From contig NZ_PUJW01000001.1 of NCBI RefSeq assembly GCF_011189575.1, positions 124,001-188,000 of the forward strand: a stretch of DNA of 64,000 bases. The letters are read 5' to 3'. The notes beneath the pieces are model-generated. The model was given only the letters and a program-made list of their open reading frames with translations. It did not search any database and was not told where the DNA came from. The DNA comes from Photorhabdus cinerea (lineage in GTDB: Bacteria; Pseudomonadota; Gammaproteobacteria; Enterobacterales; Enterobacteriaceae). Every line of letters starts with the position of its first letter. Position 1 is the first letter of the stretch. This document shows positions 1-9,670 of the stretch, piece by piece. The translations under genes were made by a program, and so were the position numbers.

Positions 1-1
1 A

Positions 2-1744
2 ATTATCAAGGTAGCGTTGCAACTAACCCAGCGTTATCTGCCGGCGTTGCCCGATTATGCACAATCCACTCAGTTGGTGTATAACGCCGGAGATCATTTT
101 TCCCTGCCAAGGCAAACACAGTTCTGGTCACAACCGGCACAGGGATTGCGGCGTGCGGCGATCAACCATATTGGTATTGACCGTGCTTATAGTCATATGA
201 TCCTGAGCGAACCACAGAATGGCGTCCGCGCCCGGCCCGCGAAAGCCACAGCACCGGCTACGGAGGGGTTGAAAGTCACGGTTTATACCGCCGGGGAGAA
301 AACGCTGGTTGATTTCATTATCAATGAGACTAATCTGGCACGCTTCTCCGGCGCGGTGAATATCGCGACGAACCCTGATACTCAGATAATCCCTGCGGCT
401 ACTGTGCTTAAGTACCTGGTGCGCAATGCGCAAACTCAATTGCAGTATCTGCGCCTTGAACACTCCTATTATCAGTTAATTAATCTTATCCTCAATGAGC
501 ATCCTCCCGCTGCCAGTGTGCCATTGTTTGATGAGCGTCAGATTATTGAACTGACTGACGGTTTAGTGTCGAATGTGCTGGGAGCTGAGTATGCCAAGGT
601 GGATTGTTATCCGGTACGTACCCGCATGCCATCTCCACCTTACCTGTTTGTCTCGCGCATTACCGCATTGTCAGCGGTTAAGGATCGGCTTGAGCCTTGC
701 TACATTGAGTGGGAGTACGACATTCCTGTTGATGCTTGGTATGTGGTGGACGGTAAGGCTCCGGATTTTATCGTCCTGGAATCGTCCCACGCGCTGATAG
801 TGGCTTTCACCGTCATCGGCTGCGACCATCTATTCAAAGGGCAATTGGGTTACCGTGCGGTAGACAGCCAAACTACTGTATACAGCGAGATGCCGAAGGT
901 GGGCGAGGTGTTGCGTGGCCGGGTCGATATTAAGTCCTGCGTGCGCGCTGGAGGCATGGTCTTAATTGCCTATGAATACTACTGCTACGTCGGTGAGCGT
1001 CTGGTGTTAAAACAGGAGGCTAACTCGGGCTTCTTCACTATGCGCGACATTGCCAAAGTCAGGCAGATAGATACCGCGCCGTATTTTGCCGCAGCAAAAC
1101 TGGCCAAGCCCTTCACTCCGCCGCTGCGTTGTCAGCGCCAACGCTTTGACGAACAGCATATTAACGCCCTGATGCAAGGGGACCTCGCCACCTGTTTTGG
1201 CCCGCAATATGCTTTTGAAGGTGCTGGCAGACTTTTTGCGCCACATTCACGCATGCTTAGCCGGGTACTGGATGTTGACCTGTCCGGCGGGCCTTTTGGC
1301 TTGGGGGAGGTGATCGGTGAAGTGGATATTGATCCCGAACATTGGGTATTCGAGGTGCATTTCAAGAACGATCCGATCATGCCAGCCACGTTATTGGTTG
1401 AAGGCTGTGAACAACTGATGCAGTTCTACCTATATTATCTGGGGCTGGAGTCGCAAAGCGATTTGGTCTCCCAAACACTGTATAACCTTCAGTACAGCGC
1501 CAAATTCCGTAGTGAAGTAAAGCGTGAACGCGACGTATTACGTTATCGTCTGACCTGTAAATCGATTGATGCACAGTACCAAGATAATAGCACCACCTTG
1601 ACGGCTATCTCGCTGATCTTTATTGCTGAAATCATCTATCGCGGCAACGTCATTGGTTTGTGCGATAACCTGGGGGTAGGCTTTACCCGGCGCCTGTCTC
1701 TGCCTTCCACTTCTTCTACAATGTTGTTGACACAGGGAGCATGA
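2..1744 (+). CDS. PfaC-like PUFA/polyketide synthase subunit: end of chain-length factor plus two dehydratase domains (5' truncated by window edge)
   Basis: The reading frame is open through the left edge, so the gene starts upstream; the TTG at position 17 is not a credible start. The first ~70 residues (RYLPALPDYA..., DRAYSHMILSEP) resemble the C-terminal end of a ketosynthase or chain-length-factor domain. A linker follows, then two FabA-like hot-dog dehydratase domains of the PfaC type. The first contains PPYLFVSRI and YDIPVDAWYVVDG (about residues 210-350). The second contains FEVHFKNDPIMPATL, whose His (codon 1358-1360) aligns with the FabA catalytic His, although the usual MPG is MPA here. 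PfaC proteins dehydrate beta-hydroxyacyl-ACP during iterative PUFA synthesis. Close relatives serve in zeamine and fabclavine polyamine synthesis. The next gene follows after 4 bp, indicating one operon. Confidence 0.85.
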   Translation: MIKVALQLTQRYLPALPDYAQSTQLVYNAGDHFSLPRQTQFWSQPAQGLRRAAINHIGIDRAYSHMILSEPQNGVRARPAKATAPATEGLKVTVYTAGEKTLVDFIINETNLARFSGAVNIATNPDTQIIPAATVLKYLVRNAQTQLQYLRLEHSYYQLINLILNEHPPAASVPLFDERQIIELTDGLVSNVLGAEYAKVDCYPVRTRMPSPPYLFVSRITALSAVKDRLEPCYIEWEYDIPVDAWYVVDGKAPDFIVLESSHALIVAFTVIGCDHLFKGQLGYRAVDSQTTVYSEMPKVGEVLRGRVDIKSCVRAGGMVLIAYEYYCYVGERLVLKQEANSGFFTMRDIAKVRQIDTAPYFAAAKLAKPFTPPLRCQRQRFDEQHINALMQGDLATCFGPQYAFEGAGRLFAPHSRMLSRVLDVDLSGGPFGLGEVIGEVDIDPEHWVFEVHFKNDPIMPATLLVEGCEQLMQFYLYYLGLESQSDLVSQTLYNLQYSAKFRSEVKRERDVLRYRLTCKSIDAQYQDNSTTLTAISLIFIAEIIYRGNVIGLCDNLGVGFTRRLSLPSTSSTMLLTQGA

Positions 1745-1748
1745 AAAA

Positions 1749-4700
1749 ATGCGTTATCGTTTGTCTGTTAACCAATCCGCTAGCCAACGCCCAGCGTCTG
1801 CGCTGCCGCTGGGTTCCGCCAGTTTGTATGATCTTGACCACGCTCTGCAAGTAGTGCAATTAGGTGACGGGGTGGCGCTGTTACCGGCTAGTGAGCCACT
1901 TCCCTCCGAGCAGGCGGTTGTGCTCGGCATGTTACCGGCGGTAACGGAAGTCGATTTGGGGGATGATAGCTTCCGCCGGGATTATGGTGTACGCCTGGCC
2001 TATTACGCTGGGGCTATGGCAAATGGTATTCATTCAGAAGAGATGGTGATCGCCTTAGGTCAGCAAGGTATCTTGGGCATTTTTGGCGCGGGCGGGTTGA
2101 GTATTTCGCGCATTACTGAGGCTATTACCACGCTACGCCAGCACCTGCCAAACGGGCCATTCGGTGTCAACTTACTTCACACTCCCAGCAATCCGGAGTG
2201 GGAAATGGCTTGTGTGCGGCTGTGTCTGGAGCAGCAGGTCAGGGTGATTGAGGCTTCGGCTTATATCAACTTGAGCACAGCGTTGGTGTACTACCGTGCT
2301 TGTGGGCTGACGCAGCAACAAGATGGCAGCATCCTGCGTCAAAATCGCATCATAGCTAAGGTATCACGCCGTGAGGTTGCCGAGCGTTTCTTGCGTCCGG
2401 CACCGGAAAACATCCTGAAAAAACTTCTGGCTGAGGGGGTGATTACCGCAGTGCAGGCAGAGCTGGCGCGTCAGGTGCCGATGGCAGATGACATTACCGT
2501 AGAAGGGGACTCTGGCGGCCATACTGATCAGGGGGTGCTGTCCTGCATCTTTCGCTCTATAGCGCAGCTACGCGATGATGTTGAGCGCGAGTCTTGCCTC
2601 GGTTTCCGGGTACGGATTGGGGCAGCAGGTGGTTTGGGAACCCCTCACGCTATTCTGTCTGCCTTTGCCCTCGGCGCGGCGTATGTGGTGACTGGTTCAA
2701 TAAACCAGGCTTGTGTGGAAGCCGGCACCTCTGAGGTGGTAAAACAGATGTTAGGCAAGGCGCAGATAAGCGACGTGGCGATGGTGCCGTCGGCAGATAT
2801 GTTTGAGTTGGGCGCTAAAGTACAGGTGCTGAAACTGGGCAATATGTATGCGATACGCGCCCAGAAACTTCAAGCGTTGTATAAGCAGTACGACAGTCTG
2901 GATGCGCTCCCGGAGCAGGATGTGGCCCTGTTGGAAAAACAGATCTTCCATAAGCCGCTGTCTGATATCTGGCAGGAAACGTTGGCCTATTTCCAGCGTT
3001 GCAACTTGCCGGCGGTGGTTGAAAAGGCGGAGCAGCAGCCAAAGAAAAAAATGGCTCTGTTGTTCCAGTGGTATCTCGGTCAGTCATCACGTTGGGCGAT
3101 AAACGGTGAAGAGACACGGCATATTGATTACCAGATTTGGTGCGGTTCGTCGATGGGGGCGATGAACGAATGGTTACAGGGCACGCCACTGGAGGATGTG
3201 GCTCAGCGCAAGGTGGCAGAACTCGCTCACCTACTGATGAGTGGAGCCGCTTACCTGACACGCATTGCACTGCTTGAGCTTATGCACGTCACGCTTCCGG
3301 AGTCGGTTAAGCAGTACATGCCGTTTAACTTATCCAAAGATGCGGACCATACCAACGGTAATTTGACATCACAAACACAGGTGGAGGGTAAGCAACCTAT
3401 GGATACAGCAACAAAACTGTCATTGGAAAGTTCAACAGAATTTTATAAAAAGTGCTGTGATCTGTTACCTGGTGGCAGCCATTACAACTTTGGCGATCCT
3501 GAACGGCCATTGGTGATCCCGTTCAACCGAGGACGCAACTCGCGCATTTGGGATTTGGATGGTAATGAACACCTCGATCTGTTCTGTAAGTTCGGTGCGC
3601 TGTTTGTTGGCCATCATAACGAAGCCTACAATGAGTCGCTGATCCAGCACATGGGTAAGATCACGTCGGTGGATACTTGCGATCTGGAAGTGGATGTGTG
3701 TGAAACCATGGTGAAACATATTCCCTGTGCCGAGATGGTTCGCTTCTGCCTGAGTGGCACTGAGGCGGTACAGAACGCGTTACGTCTGGCTCGTGGCTTT
3801 ACCAGCAAAAATCGTTTTATCCGTTTCCACGGTCATTACCACGGCAGTGCTGATAACATCATGGGGTGGCGGAATAAGCAGGATCTTCACTATCCGGTGC
3901 CGGAGCAATTCCAGGGCGACTTGCTCGATACCTGTGGACGAGCGACCGGCTCGATTACTGAGCAATCCTTTATGCTGCCGTGGAATGACATCGACGTACT
4001 CACGGCCACTATTGAGCGCTATCACGACGAAATCGCCGCGGTGCTGATGGAGCCTATCTGCCTCAACGGTGGTGGCATTTTCCCGCGTGAAGGTTATCTG
4101 GAAAAGGCCAAGGCGTTGTGTGAAAAATACAATATTGTGCTGATTTTCGATGAGATTATCACTGGTGTGCGCTTGGGACTCGGTGGTGCACAGCAACTGT
4201 TGGGTGTTACCCCGCATCTGGCGACTTTTGGCAAGGCGTTGGGCGGTGGTGCAATGCCGGTTTCCGCCATCGTTGGCCGCCGTGACATCATGAACTTGTA
4301 TACCCGTGGCAAGGTGATCCATGCCGGTACTTTCAACGGTTATCCGCTGGGGCTAGCGGCTATCAAGGCAACCCTCTCACTGATTGAGCGTGATCCGGGC
4401 TGCTACGACCGTATGGCTGACATTACCCGCCAACTTTCCAACATCTTCGTCAAGGCGGCTGAAGCGGTTGATTTGCCTCTGGTGATTCAGGGCATGCCAA
4501 CCGCGCTGGTGTACCACTGTCAGCAGGAGCCGGTTGAGCGATCCCAAGACTACAGCGATAAGGTAAAGTTTTGCGACATCATCATCCGCGAGACCGCCAA
4601 GCACTATGGCATCCAGTTCTCACCGTTATCGCGTATATATTCTAACGTGTTAATGTCGCAGGATGATGTGCGCTTCTTTGAAGAACGTATCTTCGATGCC

Positions 4701-4754
4701 ATGGCGAACGCCCGCAAGATCATCGACATCACTTTTAAAGAAGGGGCAGATTGA
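1749..4754 (+). CDS. PfaD-type enoyl reductase fused to class III PLP aminotransferase
   Basis: A 1,001-aa didomain protein. Residues ~1-535 are a PfaD/2-nitropropane-dioxygenase-like FMN TIM barrel, with the family signature GDSGGHTDQG around D254. A polar linker (about 536-560) leads to a class III aminotransferase related to glutamate-1-semialdehyde aminotransferase (about 561-1001). That domain has the DEIITGVR motif and the probable PLP lysine K829 in TFGKALGGG. PfaD reduces enoyl-ACP intermediates; a fused aminotransferase would put amines on the chain. This combination is known from zeamine and fabclavine clusters, so the likely product is a long-chain polyamine rather than a true PUFA. 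The start is the ATG at 1749, preceded by GGGAG. Activation of the synthase would need a phosphopantetheinyl transferase such as the ngrA-like gene at 46.7-47.5 kb. Confidence 0.85.
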   Translation: MRYRLSVNQSASQRPASALPLGSASLYDLDHALQVVQLGDGVALLPASEPLPSEQAVVLGMLPAVTEVDLGDDSFRRDYGVRLAYYAGAMANGIHSEEMVIALGQQGILGIFGAGGLSISRITEAITTLRQHLPNGPFGVNLLHTPSNPEWEMACVRLCLEQQVRVIEASAYINLSTALVYYRACGLTQQQDGSILRQNRIIAKVSRREVAERFLRPAPENILKKLLAEGVITAVQAELARQVPMADDITVEGDSGGHTDQGVLSCIFRSIAQLRDDVERESCLGFRVRIGAAGGLGTPHAILSAFALGAAYVVTGSINQACVEAGTSEVVKQMLGKAQISDVAMVPSADMFELGAKVQVLKLGNMYAIRAQKLQALYKQYDSLDALPEQDVALLEKQIFHKPLSDIWQETLAYFQRCNLPAVVEKAEQQPKKKMALLFQWYLGQSSRWAINGEETRHIDYQIWCGSSMGAMNEWLQGTPLEDVAQRKVAELAHLLMSGAAYLTRIALLELMHVTLPESVKQYMPFNLSKDADHTNGNLTSQTQVEGKQPMDTATKLSLESSTEFYKKCCDLLPGGSHYNFGDPERPLVIPFNRGRNSRIWDLDGNEHLDLFCKFGALFVGHHNEAYNESLIQHMGKITSVDTCDLEVDVCETMVKHIPCAEMVRFCLSGTEAVQNALRLARGFTSKNRFIRFHGHYHGSADNIMGWRNKQDLHYPVPEQFQGDLLDTCGRATGSITEQSFMLPWNDIDVLTATIERYHDEIAAVLMEPICLNGGGIFPREGYLEKAKALCEKYNIVLIFDEIITGVRLGLGGAQQLLGVTPHLATFGKALGGGAMPVSAIVGRRDIMNLYTRGKVIHAGTFNGYPLGLAAIKATLSLIERDPGCYDRMADITRQLSNIFVKAAEAVDLPLVIQGMPTALVYHCQQEPVERSQDYSDKVKFCDIIIRETAKHYGIQFSPLSRIYSNVLMSQDDVRFFEERIFDAMANARKIIDITFKEGAD

Positions 4755-4762
4755 GTTGGTAA

Positions 4763-4918
4763 ATGGCTGTCATCAGTGGTACGGCAGGCAGCTTTAGTTG
4801 GACGATTGTTAAGATGTTACTGGATGTCGGCTATCTGGCGGTCACGTTGGGTCATAGGTGTTTCTTCCTGGAAGAAACACCTCATTCAATTGTAATTATT
4901 TCAAATTGTTATAAATAA
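4763..4918 (+). pseudogene. 5' stub of a Rossmann-fold (SDR-like) gene, truncated
   Basis: A 51-codon frame starts at an ATG 9 bases after the preceding stop. Its first 32 residues (MAVISGTAGSFSWTIVKMLL then DVGYLAVTLGHR) look like the first beta-alpha-beta unit of an NAD(P)-binding dehydrogenase/epimerase. The frame then runs through a perfect palindrome into unrelated AT-rich sequence and stops. I infer that the next gene of the biosynthetic operon was truncated when the downstream toxin region was joined here. It might instead be a genuine short peptide, but the glycine-rich start favours a remnant. Confidence 0.5.
4856..4882. terminator. Perfect 13-bp-arm palindrome between convergent genes
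   Basis: AGGTGTTTCTTCC is followed by one T and then its exact reverse complement. It lies between the + strand synthase operon and the 3' end of the - strand gene at 4921, so it could terminate both. There is no clear U-tract, so a recombination scar is also possible. Confidence 0.5.
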
Positions 4919-4920
4919 AT

Positions 4921-5403
4921 TTATTCAACGGGTTGCAATGAAACAGCCATTTCCAAAGCAATTTTTGAATAATTTACCCCACTATCTACGGCAGGCTGTA
5001 GTTTTAATTCATCAAGTGCATAAACAATAGCGGCTCTATAACCAATTCGAAAAAGTATGACATCATCTTTGTTGTTTACATAAATACCAACAGTACATAT
5101 AGCGCCATCACTTAATTTCAAATCAATGGTGTTGTTCATGCCGAAATTGTCCTGACCGGCAATATATGCATCGCAGATAACACCAGAAAGAAACAACAGA
5201 GGCATCTTCCGTTGTTTGATATTTTTCCACCAGTCTGGCGATCCAAAAAGCCCATACTTCCCTTTAAGCCCCATTTGGGGCTTTAATTGGTTAAGCGTTA
5301 ACTCTTGTGTTAATGAGATACGTTTAGCATTGGTTTTTAGCTCTTCAGAGAGTAAAAAGACGCATTTCATAGGAATACAATCTTGTTCTAAATTAAGTAA
5401 CAT
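4921..5403 (-). CDS. Putative immunity protein coupled to the TccC toxin gene
   Basis: A 160-aa soluble protein with no family I recognise. Its ATG overlaps the stop codon of the upstream toxin gene by one base (TAATG), a sign of translational coupling. It carries no signal peptide or membrane segment. A small gene coupled 3' to a polymorphic toxin C-terminus is the usual position of a cognate immunity gene. TccC proteins that act on insect cells normally have no such partner, so either this tip is also toxic to bacteria or the gene has another role. Function is inferred from position only. Confidence 0.5.
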   Translation of the reverse strand: MLLNLEQDCIPMKCVFLLSEELKTNAKRISLTQELTLNQLKPQMGLKGKYGLFGSPDWWKNIKQRKMPLLFLSGVICDAYIAGQDNFGMNNTIDLKLSDGAICTVGIYVNNKDDVILFRIGYRAAIVYALDELKLQPAVDSGVNYSKIALEMAVSLQPVE

Positions 5404-8234
5404 TAATTTTTCCTCTCTGAACGGACTAGTTTGTAACCAATAATGTTGCTATTGAACGTTTCTATTGCCATACCTTGACCAAGTTGTGTTGTCATTTGCC
5501 CACCTTCTACTTTGAAGCGTGCGTTTGTTTGCATCCAATCCCCGATGCCTTTTAACATATGGGGGAATTGAACTTCAGCAGGCTTGTTGGCAGCGATACC
5601 AATTTCTTTAAGTTGCTCAAAGGTACCTGGTTTGGTTATAAATTGGACCGTATGTCCTTTGTAATCTAATGAATAAGATAAAGCCGGAGAAATAGAAGTT
5701 TCAGTGGTTGGGGGTAACTTACCGGTTTGTTGTAAATGTTCATAATGTTGCTCTGACATTGTTCGATAAAAGATCTCATTGCCATGAGCGTCAAACTCCA
5801 ACACAGGATTTAACGGATTTTCTGTGCCTTTGGCGGGAATACCAGTTCCAATCGGTGTTTTAGTAAGACTAATTCTGTCTGGGTTTTGAGCGTTTTCATC
5901 AAACTTAGGCGTATATTTATCTGCCGTTTTTCCAATGACCTTGGCGGCTTGGCTTAAGGTTTGGGAGTACCCTTTTGACGCCAGTTCTGACTCAACGGGG
6001 GCTTTTTTCTTCCGACTGTTTTCCAGATTAGTAATAAATTTTTCAGCAGCGCTGTGAGCATGGGCGTATGCAGAACCCCTTAGCTCTCTAATACCACCGA
6101 GATACTGCCTAATATCTTCAATATTATAATGTTTGAATCCAGCGACTACATTGCGTGTCAATGAGACTAAGGACGGTGGTGATTGTACTGTCTCAGTTCG
6201 AGATGATGTCGGCTCTAACATTCGGCCATCTGTGTCTATAAAGGTGACGGGATTATTGCGCACCATTTGGTACAAATTCAGTCCATCTACAGTTCCGGCT
6301 GGATCGGCACTTAGCCATCTACCTATCCACGGCTGATAATACCGGAATCCATAATAATACAATCCCGTTGCATCTCTTTCTTTGCCTGAGTACCGGATAG
6401 TCTTGTAATTGGCTTCTGTCCTATTCTTTGCCGCCCATAAAGCGGTACCGCCAAATGGATAGTACTCTTCCTGACTAATAATTTGCCCTTCATGATCCAG
6501 TTCAAGTTGGCTGGAGCCAATCAAATTATCAAAGCTGTAGCGTAGCTGATTGTTGCTGATGTCTGCTGGTGGTGGGGTTTCCCAGTGCAATACTCGCACT
6601 TGTGCGTGACCCGCCGTCCCTACCGTAATAACATGCAGGTTTTCTGTTATAGCGTTGCCATTTTGTGTTGTACGTAGTTCCAGCCCGGGAAGATAAGTGA
6701 CTCGCTGTTGTTGTGGGCTGTTACCGGTTTGCTGCTCATTAACTTTTAACAGCCGCATTCCGTTACTGTCATAACGATACCATTCCCGGTCACTGATATT
6801 TTCATGATTCACCGATGTTACCTGTTGCAGTTCACCCCGTGCGTTCCAGCTCAGATTTTGCCCCGGCATCAGCAATTTTTGATGTCCGCCAGTATCAAAC
6901 AACGCATCTACCTGTGCCGGATCAGTCGTTAGTGAATCCAGCACTGCACGGTTACTGTTATTCGATATTGTCAGATTTGTAGTATAGTTATTTTGAGTGG
7001 CTGGTGAGCTGTGCTGGATTTTGGTCAGGTTACCACTGCGATCATGGGTGTAAGTCCGGAGATAATTGGTGTAGGTATTATTATCATAAGGGAGAGCGGG
7101 GGAGGGAAATTGATGCTTTTGCTGACCGATATTTGCCATCTCACGGCCTGTTGCACGGATGAGCTGGTACAGGGAATCGTAAGTATAGGTATTTTCCGGC
7201 ACCACTTTCTGATTGTGCCAGAAGCGGGTGGCTTCTGCGTCGTTACGGATGCTTATCACGTTGCCCACTGGGTCATATTCATAGCGTAAATCTTGTAACA
7301 CTTGGGAGTCTGACGGGCGGTATGTTTTGATACCGATAAGCCGCTGAGTTTCCGGTTCATAGGTGTATTCGGTGATAACGCCGTTACCATGTTCTTCACG
7401 CAGTTTCTGGCCTGCGGCAGAATAGGTTAGGGATTTGATAATGATTTGTTCGCTCTGACCTTTCATGGTTAACCAACTGTTTTTCAGTTGTCCAGCAATA
7501 TCATAGGCCAGATGTTGTACATTATCTTTTGCATCTATCTGAGTCAGTAAAGTACCGGTAGCATCAAAAGTACTTTGTGTGGTGTAAGTGTCGTTGTTCA
7601 GTTTCGCCTGCCAGCTGGTTTCGTTATCGCCTACCCAATCTGTTTCCTGATCATCGGTCAGTAATTGACGAGACTGAGATAATATGTTTTTGGTTAGCGA
7701 CAATCCTCTCAGTTGATTCAAGCCTGCGGTATCGTAGTGGCGCACACACTGACCCGCGAGGTTATAATTTTTCTCTTCTGGTGTATTCCCAGCCCAGATA
7801 AAGCGTTCAGTGACGCGGGGTGCTTTTTCGGGTATTTGCTCAGTGATTGACAACAGGCGGCCTGGTAAGGAAGAGTCTTCATATTGCCGGATTTGTATGA
7901 CTCCGGCTGCAAGTTTTGTCAGTACCAAACGGCCTTCAATATCATTGAGAGTGACAGTGCAGCCTGCATCCACGCTCTCTGTTCGTAGGAGATTACCGGT
8001 CAGATCGTATTGCCAGATAAAGTTAGGCTGTACTGAGTTAGTATCATACAAACGTGGATCAATGCTGTAGTTCAAATATCCGCGGGTATCATATTGATGG
8101 CGGGTAATACGGGTATCTGTATTACCTTCTGCAAAGGTACGATGGAAGTCGATATTACGGATAGTCAGGCCACGGTTATCGTAGACGCTGACTGAGGGAG
8201 TATGTTGATAAAGTTTTGGGTCAATGTTTTTCAT
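5403..8234 (-). CDS. tccC: TccC-family toxin-complex C component (Rhs/YD-repeat protein with variable toxin tip)
   Basis: A 943-aa protein. Residues 1 to ~672 form the YD-repeat shell typical of TccC. It begins MKNIDPKLYQHTPSVSVYDN and ends in the conserved core motif with GRWLSADPAGTVDGLNLY and NPVTFIDTDGRM, after which TcC proteins self-cleave. Residues ~673-943 are the hypervariable toxin. A linker of ~145 residues is followed by a compact domain containing FYRTMSEQHYEHLQQTGKL and ETSISPALSYS. The Arg and Ser-rich motifs resemble ADP-ribosyltransferase-like folds, but this is tentative. TcC and TcB form the cocoon loaded on a TcA injector; no tcA or tcB gene lies in this window. A good ribosome-binding site (AGAGGT) precedes the ATG. 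Confidence 0.9.
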   Translation of the reverse strand: MKNIDPKLYQHTPSVSVYDNRGLTIRNIDFHRTFAEGNTDTRITRHQYDTRGYLNYSIDPRLYDTNSVQPNFIWQYDLTGNLLRTESVDAGCTVTLNDIEGRLVLTKLAAGVIQIRQYEDSSLPGRLLSITEQIPEKAPRVTERFIWAGNTPEEKNYNLAGQCVRHYDTAGLNQLRGLSLTKNILSQSRQLLTDDQETDWVGDNETSWQAKLNNDTYTTQSTFDATGTLLTQIDAKDNVQHLAYDIAGQLKNSWLTMKGQSEQIIIKSLTYSAAGQKLREEHGNGVITEYTYEPETQRLIGIKTYRPSDSQVLQDLRYEYDPVGNVISIRNDAEATRFWHNQKVVPENTYTYDSLYQLIRATGREMANIGQQKHQFPSPALPYDNNTYTNYLRTYTHDRSGNLTKIQHSSPATQNNYTTNLTISNNSNRAVLDSLTTDPAQVDALFDTGGHQKLLMPGQNLSWNARGELQQVTSVNHENISDREWYRYDSNGMRLLKVNEQQTGNSPQQQRVTYLPGLELRTTQNGNAITENLHVITVGTAGHAQVRVLHWETPPPADISNNQLRYSFDNLIGSSQLELDHEGQIISQEEYYPFGGTALWAAKNRTEANYKTIRYSGKERDATGLYYYGFRYYQPWIGRWLSADPAGTVDGLNLYQMVRNNPVTFIDTDGRMLEPTSSRTETVQSPPSLVSLTRNVVAGFKHYNIEDIRQYLGGIRELRGSAYAHAHSAAEKFITNLENSRKKKAPVESELASKGYSQTLSQAAKVIGKTADKYTPKFDENAQNPDRISLTKTPIGTGIPAKGTENPLNPVLEFDAHGNEIFYRTMSEQHYEHLQQTGKLPPTTETSISPALSYSLDYKGHTVQFITKPGTFEQLKEIGIAANKPAEVQFPHMLKGIGDWMQTNARFKVEGGQMTTQLGQGMAIETFNSNIIGYKLVRSERKN

Positions 8235-8474
8235 GATTTACCTCTTTGTTATATTTACGAATTTCTATCATTAAGTTTTATTTGCATGAAGTTGTATGAG
8301 CGAGCTGATATATCATTTATCCAAGCGGTAGTAATCAGATGTGCCATCAATATGCCTGCCCATGCCAATTAATAATACATCTTGGGTATTAATTCAGGGG
8401 TAATTGAAAATATGGGTCGCTTTTCATTTTCTGGTCTGTTTTCTATGTATAGATAGATTCAATTCAACCGGGGC

Positions 8475-9221
8475 TTATTTCCCTCCGGCTAGATCAATAA
8501 AATTTCCGGTTACGTATGAAGCTTCATCCGACAGTAGCCAGGCTATAGCCTGTGCGACTTCTTCTGGTTGCCCGCCACGTTTCATTGGGAGGGAATTTTT
8601 TACCCGATCGACTCGATTTGGCTCGCCACCATCGGAGTGCATATTGGTATAGATAAATCCAGGACGAACAGCGTTTACTCGAATGCCTTGATCTGCGACT
8701 TCTAAAGACAGACCGATAGTCAAAGTATCGATCGCACCTTTCGATACGGCATAATCTATGTATTCGTGCGGTGAACCCAGTCGGGATGCGGCTGATGAAA
8801 CATTGACGATTGAGCCACCTTGCCCGCCATATCGGAAAGACATTCTTTTAACCGCTTCCCGTGCACAGAGAAAACTTCCTACGACATTGGTGGCAAAAAT
8901 ATTATTCAGGCGGTCAGCGGTTAGTTGCTCAATTGATGCTTGTGGTTTGAGAAGGCCGGCATTATTTACCAAGCCGGTTATATATCCAAGTTCTTTATCG
9001 GTTCTCTGGAAGAGTTCTACAACTTGTTTTTCATCAGCAATATTGACCTGAATGGCGATAGCCTTACCGCCCATATTATGAATAATTTCTGTGACCTCCT
9101 GAGCTTGATCTTGATTAGTGTGGTAGCCAATACAAATGTGATGCCCTTTCTCTACCAGATAAAAAGCCGTTGCGCGACCAATGCCACGTGATCCACCAGT
9201 AATTAATGTAATTTTTTGCAT
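8475..9221 (-). CDS. ygfF: YgfF-like short-chain dehydrogenase/reductase
   Basis: A 248-aa classical SDR that closely resembles E. coli YgfF throughout. Visible features are the TGGSRGIG cofactor motif near the N-terminus, NNAG, the catalytic Ser in VNVSSAASRLGS, Tyr-x3-Lys in YAVSK, and the C-terminal end VTGNFIDLAGGK. The family oxidises or reduces alcohols and ketones with NAD(P); YgfF's substrate is unknown. It lies 240 bp upstream of tccC on the same strand, probably as a separate transcription unit. Recognition is confident; the physiological role is not. Confidence 0.85.
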   Translation of the reverse strand: MQKITLITGGSRGIGRATAFYLVEKGHHICIGYHTNQDQAQEVTEIIHNMGGKAIAIQVNIADEKQVVELFQRTDKELGYITGLVNNAGLLKPQASIEQLTADRLNNIFATNVVGSFLCAREAVKRMSFRYGGQGGSIVNVSSAASRLGSPHEYIDYAVSKGAIDTLTIGLSLEVADQGIRVNAVRPGFIYTNMHSDGGEPNRVDRVKNSLPMKRGGQPEEVAQAIAWLLSDEASYVTGNFIDLAGGK

Positions 9222-9670
9222 AATGTTCTCATTTAAATTTTTATATTAAGAAATTAAATATCAAACGCGTTGATATTAATCTACCGTTGAACCAAAAACA
9301 AATTTTTGCATATGGTATAGAAATATTTTCAATATTGTCATTGTTATTTATATAATTTTTTTTATTTAAATATAAAATAATTTATTTATTATGCTGAGAG
9401 TGTTGTGGGGATTTTTTTATAAAGCCAGATATTGATTTATTCTATCGGTAATAATGTTGAAGAAAAAATATTCTATATTTTTATTTTATCTAAATTGGAC
9501 TTATTTATATGTGATTAATGTTCTTAAAGTTTGGTTAATAAATGGCATGGTCTATCATTGAATAGCGCTTTTGAAGTATAATGTATAATTATTTATTACC
9601 TTCAAAAGCACTTGTTTTTACTTGAAAATTTTACAGAGAGAAAATTGATTTATTTATCCTTTTCAAGGTG
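9222..9670. other. AT-rich intergenic DNA upstream of the ygfF-like gene
   Basis: About 450 bp, very AT-rich, with no convincing gene. The right part follows the end of a broken immunity gene; the left part presumably carries the promoter of the dehydrogenase gene. I could not fix specific -10/-35 elements. Confidence 0.5.
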
